DNA of 64,000 nt from Plantactinospora sp. BC1 (GTDB taxonomy: Bacteria; Actinomycetota; Actinomycetes; Mycobacteriales; Micromonosporaceae). Made by a program: the position numbers and the translations under genes. Of the stretch, positions 60,082-64,000 are shown piece after piece (the first letter of the stretch is position 1; every line of letters starts with the position of its first letter). The stretch covers positions 4,030,001 through 4,094,000 of the forward strand of contig NZ_CP028158.1 in the NCBI RefSeq assembly GCF_003030345.1. Reading direction: 5' to 3'. The notes beneath the pieces were generated by a model that saw only the letters and a program-made list of their open reading frames with translations, searched no databases and was not told the DNA's origin.

Positions 60082-60515
60082 TCCTGTCCCGTCTCCAGTG
60101 TCTCGTGCAGCACGTCGGCGATCGACGTGGCCGCGAGTTCCCGGCGCAGCGCCCGGTCGACGTCGCCGTAGAACCGCCCGAGGGCCGGGCGGATGCCCCT
60201 GCCGACCGGACACTCCGGGTTGGGCTCGCTGCGGTGCAGGGCGAAGAGGGGCTCGCGCTCGACCGCGACGTAGACGTCGAGCAGGGTGATCTCCTGCGGC
60301 GGGCGGGCCAGGCTCCAGCCCGCCCCGACGCCGTGCCGCACGGTGACCAGGCCGGCCTGCCGAAGCTCGCCGAGGCTCCGCCGGATGATCACCGGATTGG
60401 TCCGCACGCTGGCGGCGACCTGGTCGGAGGTGAGCACCTGCCGGCCGCGCCGCTCGGAGAGCGCCATCCAGGTCAGCACGTGCACCGCGATCGTCAGTCG
60501 ACTGTTCGCCGCCAC
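60078..60515 (-). CDS. Rrf2-family transcriptional regulator (YwnA/HypR-like)
   Basis: GTG 60515 gives 145 aa. The winged helix is TIAVHVLTWMALSERRGRQVLTSDQVAASVRTNPVIIRRSLGELRQAGLV. A single Cys (NPECPVGRG, about residue 104) is present, so the three-Cys iron-sulphur site of IscR/NsrR is missing; single-Cys relatives sense reactive chlorine or electrophiles by thiol chemistry. A 31-bp perfect palindrome lies 18 bases upstream of the start. Confidence 0.88.
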   Translation of the reverse strand: MAANSRLTIAVHVLTWMALSERRGRQVLTSDQVAASVRTNPVIIRRSLGELRQAGLVTVRHGVGAGWSLARPPQEITLLDVYVAVEREPLFALHRSEPNPECPVGRGIRPALGRFYGDVDRALRRELAATSIADVLHETLETGQE

Positions 60516-60533
60516 CCGTCCGCACCGCCCTCC

Positions 60534-60564
60534 GCTGGCTGTAACAGACTCTGTTACAGCCAGC
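60534..60564. promoter_or_regulatory. perfect 31-bp operator palindrome before the Rrf2 gene
   Basis: GCTGGCTGTAACAGA, one central C (60549), then the exact reverse complement of the arm. Its core CTGTAACAG/CTGTTACAG is AT-richer than its surroundings. The position between the Rrf2 gene and the divergent 60654 gene fits an autoregulatory operator. Confidence 0.85.
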
Positions 60565-60653
60565 CGGTCTGTCAATGCCCGAACGGACGGCTCGCCCGCC
60601 GCGCCCGCTGGCGATAGCGTGCTATCCGGCGTACGACGGGCGGGGAGGTGACC

Positions 60654-61292
60654 GTGGCCCTCTCGGGTCGGCCGGGCGAACGCTCCTTCCTGGTGCCGAT
60701 GGTGGCGCTGCTGTCGACGCTGGTGGCCCTCGTCGTGGCCATCGTGCTGGTGCTCGTGCTCCGCGACGACGGGTCGCGGGACCCGGTCGGCGCCGGCTCG
60801 ACGGGCGCCGACCCCGCCACCGGCGGCACCCGGCCGGCGGGGAGTACGCCGAGCGGCGCAGCACTCCCCGACGGGGCCGGCTGCCTGACCGGCGTCTGGC
60901 GGGTGACCTCCCACGAGGAGCAGGTGGACGTGCCCGGGGTGGGCCGGCTGGCCTTCACCGGCGGCACCGGCTCGACGCTCTCGCTCGGCGCCGGGGGCAC
61001 CGGGATCGCCGACTACGGCGACGGCACCTCCTTCGCTGGCAGTTACGCCGGCCAGGAGGTCGTACTCGAACTGCGCGGCCGGGTCGACTACCGCTACGCC
61101 GTGGTCGGGGACCGGATCGAGCTGCGGGACGTACGCTCCGCCGCTGAGGTACGACTGCGGGTCGGTGCCGGTACGCCGGGAGCCTGGCGGTCCTTCACCG
61201 CCTCCACCGCCCCGGCCAACTACACCTGCGTCGGCGACCGGCTGACCCAGAAGTCCCTCGCCTACACCACCCACTACACCCGCTCCCGATAG
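60654..61292 (+). CDS. membrane-anchored extracytoplasmic protein
   Basis: GTG 60654 (212 aa) has GGGGAGGTGACC upstream; GTG 60648 is in frame but too close to it. One membrane helix lies at about 13-36 (PMVALLSTLVALVVAIVLVL), then a Gly/Ser/Thr-rich linker and a beta-rich outer domain from CLTGVWRVTSHEEQVDVPG with Cys in NYTCVGD. The fold looks lipocalin-like but I cannot name a family. Confidence 0.75.
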   Translation: MALSGRPGERSFLVPMVALLSTLVALVVAIVLVLVLRDDGSRDPVGAGSTGADPATGGTRPAGSTPSGAALPDGAGCLTGVWRVTSHEEQVDVPGVGRLAFTGGTGSTLSLGAGGTGIADYGDGTSFAGSYAGQEVVLELRGRVDYRYAVVGDRIELRDVRSAAEVRLRVGAGTPGAWRSFTASTAPANYTCVGDRLTQKSLAYTTHYTRSR

Positions 61293-61337
61293 CGGGCGGG
61301 CCGGGGCAGCGGGGGGAGCCCGGAGCGGTAACGGCAG

Positions 61338-61376
61338 GCGGCCCGGCACCGGAGCGGCAACTCCGGGCCGGGCCGC
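61338..61376. terminator. bidirectional terminator
   Basis: GCGGCCCGGC and its exact complement GCCGGGCCGC, with extra pairing inside, lie between the convergent 60654 gene and the flotillin gene. Confidence 0.65.
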
Positions 61377-61395
61377 GGGGTGGAACGTCCCCGGG

Positions 61396-62937
61396 TCAGC
61401 TCTTCGGCTCGACCGCCTTGCCGCCGTTGGTCAGCGTGCCGTCGACGACCTGGTCGGCGCCGCCCCGGGCCGCGCCGAGCCGGGCGAGCAGCCCGGCCAG
61501 GTCGACCCCGGTCAGGTCGGTGCCTAGCTGGAGCCCCTGGGCCACGTTGGCCGCCACCGACTTGGTCAGCGAGGAGGCGCCGTCGGTGGAGATCACCGTG
61601 ATCTTGTCGATCGCGCCGACCGGGGCGCTCGCCGCCTCGACCACCTGCGGCAGTACCTTGACCAGCAGGTCGAGCACGGCCGCCTCGCCGTACGCCGAGA
61701 AGGCCTCGGCCTTGCGCGACATCGCCTCGGCCTCGGCCTGGCCCCGGGCGAGGATCGCCGCCGCCTCCGCCTGGCCCTCCCGCTCGACCGCGTCGGCGAT
61801 GGCGGTACGCCGGCGCTGCTCGGCCTCACCCTCCTTGGCACCCTCGATCGCGTTCGCCTCGGCCAGCGCCGCCCGGCGGGCCCGCTCGCCCTCACCGGTC
61901 AGCCGGGCCTGCTCGGCGGCGGCCTGCGCGGCGGCGATGGTGGCCTGCCGCTCGGCGTCGGCGGCCAGCACCGCCGCGTTACGGGACGCCTCGGCCTCCT
62001 GCTCCACCTTGTACCGGGCGGCGTCGGCCGGCTTGCGGACCTCGGTGTCGAGCTGGCGCTGCTTCAGCTCGGCGTTGCGCTCGGCGACCTTCTGCTGTTC
62101 GGTGAGGATCGCCTGGTCCCGCTCGGCCTGGGCCAGCGGGCCGGCGGCGGCGGACTTGGCCTTGGCGGCGTCGATCTCGGCCTGGATGCCGGCCTGCTTC
62201 AGCGCCAGGTTCCGGTTCGCCTCGGCGATCTTCTCCTCGGCGAGCAGCCGCTCCGTCTCGGCGACCTGCCGGGCCCGGGCCTCGGCGATGGCCGCGTCCT
62301 TGAGCACCCGGGCCGCCTCCGGCCGGCCCAGGTCCTGGAGGTAGGAGCCCTCGGCCAGGATGTCCTGGAGCTGGAAGGTGTCCAGCACCAGACCCTGGTT
62401 GGTCATCGAGTGCTCGGCCTCCTCGGCGACCGCGCTGGCGAACGCCGCCCGGTCCCGGATGACCTCCTCCACGGTGAGGCGGCCGACGATCGAGCGGAGC
62501 GCGCCGGCCAGTACCTCGCGGGTGAAGCTCTCGATCTCGTCCTGCTGGTGCAGGAACCGCTGCGCCGCGGCGCGGATCGCGTCCTCGGTGCCGCCGACCT
62601 TGACGATCGCCACGCCGTGCAGCTCGGCCCGGATGCCCTGCTTGCTGACCGCGCCCTTGATGCTGACGTCGATCCGCCGGCTGGAGAGGTCGAGCGACTG
62701 GAGCTTCTGCACCACCGGCAGGACGAAGACCGAGGCGCCGAGTACGACCTTCTGCCCGGACATGTCGGTCGAGCGGCTCCCGTCGGCGCTCTGCGTCGTA
62801 CGGCCCTTGCGGCCGGTGACGATGAATGCCTCGTTCGGCCCGGCGACCTTGATCCGGGAGAGCACGAACATGACGAGGATGAAGGCCAGGAGCACTGCTC
62901 CGCCGATGGCGATGAGGATCAGCATGACACCGTCCAT
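61396..62937 (-). CDS. flotillin-like SPFH protein
   Basis: A 513-aa membrane scaffold protein. An N-terminal helix (MLILIAIGGAVLLAFILVMF) is followed by the SPFH/band-7 domain (VAGPNEAFIVTGRKG to about 220) and a long Ala/Glu-rich coiled coil with EAEAMSRKAEAF and AERNAELKQRQ segments. Flotillins organise lipid domains and partner with NfeD; a NfeD gene lies 120 bases upstream on the same strand. Confidence 0.92.
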   Translation of the reverse strand: MDGVMLILIAIGGAVLLAFILVMFVLSRIKVAGPNEAFIVTGRKGRTTQSADGSRSTDMSGQKVVLGASVFVLPVVQKLQSLDLSSRRIDVSIKGAVSKQGIRAELHGVAIVKVGGTEDAIRAAAQRFLHQQDEIESFTREVLAGALRSIVGRLTVEEVIRDRAAFASAVAEEAEHSMTNQGLVLDTFQLQDILAEGSYLQDLGRPEAARVLKDAAIAEARARQVAETERLLAEEKIAEANRNLALKQAGIQAEIDAAKAKSAAAGPLAQAERDQAILTEQQKVAERNAELKQRQLDTEVRKPADAARYKVEQEAEASRNAAVLAADAERQATIAAAQAAAEQARLTGEGERARRAALAEANAIEGAKEGEAEQRRRTAIADAVEREGQAEAAAILARGQAEAEAMSRKAEAFSAYGEAAVLDLLVKVLPQVVEAASAPVGAIDKITVISTDGASSLTKSVAANVAQGLQLGTDLTGVDLAGLLARLGAARGGADQVVDGTLTNGGKAVEPKS

Positions 62938-63057
62938 TCCGGATTGGGGGTTGACGTGCGCGGTCGACTGTCGACGTTCGTGGGTGGCGGATGGGGTGTG
63001 TCCGGTGCGCCGTGCCGGGGTCCGAGCGGCGGCACGGGCCCGCGGAGCGGTCCGGGG

Positions 63058-63570
63058 TCAGTAGGTCTCGACCAGGACGCTGGTCTCGGTCAGCGCCTCG
63101 ACGACGAAGATCTGCGCGCCGAGCGCGATCGGCCGCTCGGCCCTGGCGTTGAGTTTCACCGGCTGGCCGCCCACCCGGACCCGCACCTCGCCGTAGCCGG
63201 CGGTGGGGATCGGGGTGACCACCACCCCGAGGGAGCCGACCAGGTCGTTGCGGGTGGGGGTGGCGTCGGTCCGCATGTTCCGGGCCGCCCGGGAGATCCG
63301 GGCCGCGAGCCAACCGGCCGGCACCGCCGCCAGCGCGCCCAGGCCGCCCGCGGCGACGACCTGGCCGAGGGTACGACCGCCGAGCAGTTCGTTGGCGATG
63401 GCTCCGCCGAAGCCGAGTACGCCGGCGAACGCGGCCATCGCCTCCAGGCTGACCGGACCGTCGATGTCGGGGTTGCCGATGTGCGCCAACTCCGTACCGA
63501 GCAGGGCGAGCACCAGCACCGCGACTCCGGCGCCGCCGATGATGAGGAAGATCAGGGTCCCCGCTGCCAC
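63058..63570 (-). CDS. NfeD-like membrane protein
   Basis: GTG 63570 gives 170 aa. Membrane segments are at about 4-26 (TLIFLIIGGAGVAVLVLALLG), 45-62 and 72-92; the C-terminal 60 residues (LVGSLGVVVTPIPTAGYGEVRVRVGG) form the OB-fold typical of NfeD. It partners with the flotillin encoded downstream. Confidence 0.82.
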   Translation of the reverse strand: MAAGTLIFLIIGGAGVAVLVLALLGTELAHIGNPDIDGPVSLEAMAAFAGVLGFGGAIANELLGGRTLGQVVAAGGLGALAAVPAGWLAARISRAARNMRTDATPTRNDLVGSLGVVVTPIPTAGYGEVRVRVGGQPVKLNARAERPIALGAQIFVVEALTETSVLVETY

Positions 63571-63846
63571 GACTGCAAGGTAACCGGTCCAGGCAACCTG
63601 GGAATCCGCTGAGCGTGGGCCGGGATGCCGCGCGTCCACAGTCGACGGAGCCGGACGGCCAGCCGGAGCGTGCGCGGCAAGCCCTGCGCGGGGCGGTTCG
63701 GACGCCGGCCGGTGGGCAGCGGATCGGGGCCTGGTTCACCGCACCCACCCCGGCCGGACGTCCGTGCGACATTAGCCGTTCGCCATCCGGAATGGGGGTG
63801 AAACTGCCCCGATCCGGGGTGCACGTACCGGATCGTTACCCGGTGC

Positions 63847-64000
63847 TCACCGCACCGCGACCGTGATCTCGTCGCTCCTGCCCAGTTCGGCGGGGAGGTC
63901 GACCCGCTCGTGCTCCACCCCGGCCGGATCCAGGAGTACGGCGGTGAGCCGGCCGGACCGGGCCATACCGTCCACATAGAGCAGTCGGTCGGCGGTGAGC
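63847..64000 (-). CDS. C-terminal fragment of an unknown protein
   Basis: A frame reads in from the right edge to TGA at 63847-63849: LTADRLLYVDGMARSGRLTA to ELGRSDEITVAVR (50 residues). The codon pattern is coding-like. Alternating strands suggest a beta-rich domain end; no family can be named. Confidence 0.6.
   Translation of the reverse strand, partial: LTADRLLYVDGMARSGRLTAVLLDPAGVEHERVDLPAELGRSDEITVAVR

Overview
This is 64 kb of high-GC actinobacterial chromosome centred on the replication origin. The gene order (rpmH-rnpA-yidD-yidC-jag-rsmG-parA-parB on one side, dnaA-oriC-dnaN-gnd-recF-DUF721-gyrB-gyrA-DUF3566-tRNA-Ile-DLW39-tRNA-Ala on the other), the TTGTCCACA/TTATCCACA DnaA boxes, mycothiol-type enzymes and frequent GTG starts point to the Micromonosporales, most likely Micromonosporaceae. 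The family assignment is inference from gene order and protein style. Apart from an intein there is no mobile element.

Layout. 1-8.6 kb: fragment of a YbaK-type deacylase, a small membrane protein, a DEDDh exonuclease diverging from soxR, a CtpI-like P-type ATPase with a coupled leader ORF, and a SigE-family sigma factor with its membrane partner. 8.8-18.5 kb: secreted zinc metalloprotease, isochorismatase-family hydrolase coupled to a GlxA/AraC regulator, aldo/keto reductase, a Ser/Thr kinase with an extracellular SapA-like domain, a DGPF/YCII protein with an ECF42-type sigma factor, a mycothiol-dependent isomerase-like protein and a small unknown. 18.6-31.1 kb, minus strand: tRNA-Ala, DLW-39, tRNA-Ile, DUF3566 protein, gyrA (with a 347-aa intein), gyrB, DUF721 protein, recF, gnd, dnaN; one unknown gene (26.5 kb) is on the plus strand. 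31.2-31.7 kb: oriC. 31.8-33.9 kb: dnaA. 34.5-42.3 kb, plus strand: rpmH to parB, with a HAD phosphatase inserted between rsmG and parA. Four parS sites lie in 39.7-43.4 kb. 42.3-43.7 kb is non-coding. 43.7-63.6 kb: HIT-like protein, ddl and aminotransferase, GNAT, then the cell-envelope block cwlM-trxA-trxB-antisigma-sigM-pseudokinase-murJ (minus) facing pcnA (plus), followed by an Rrf2-NIPSNAP operon, a membrane-anchored protein, and a flotillin/NfeD pair. The C-terminus of another gene reaches the right edge.

Functionally the core couples replication initiation (dnaA, oriC, dnaN), topology (gyrAB), segregation (parABS), tRNA/RNase P/membrane insertion (rpmH, rnpA, yidC) and peptidoglycan control (cwlM, murJ, pseudokinase, ddl, sigM). 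The main points for a second look are the intein placed directly after the GyrA catalytic tyrosine with an apparently eroded endonuclease, a perfect hairpin covering the gyrB ribosome binding site, parS sites embedded in the parA reading frame, a 31-bp perfect operator-like palindrome before an Rrf2 regulator, a kinase/SapA-like fusion, and several minisatellites. I found no clear candidate for a wholly undescribed defence or mobile system.
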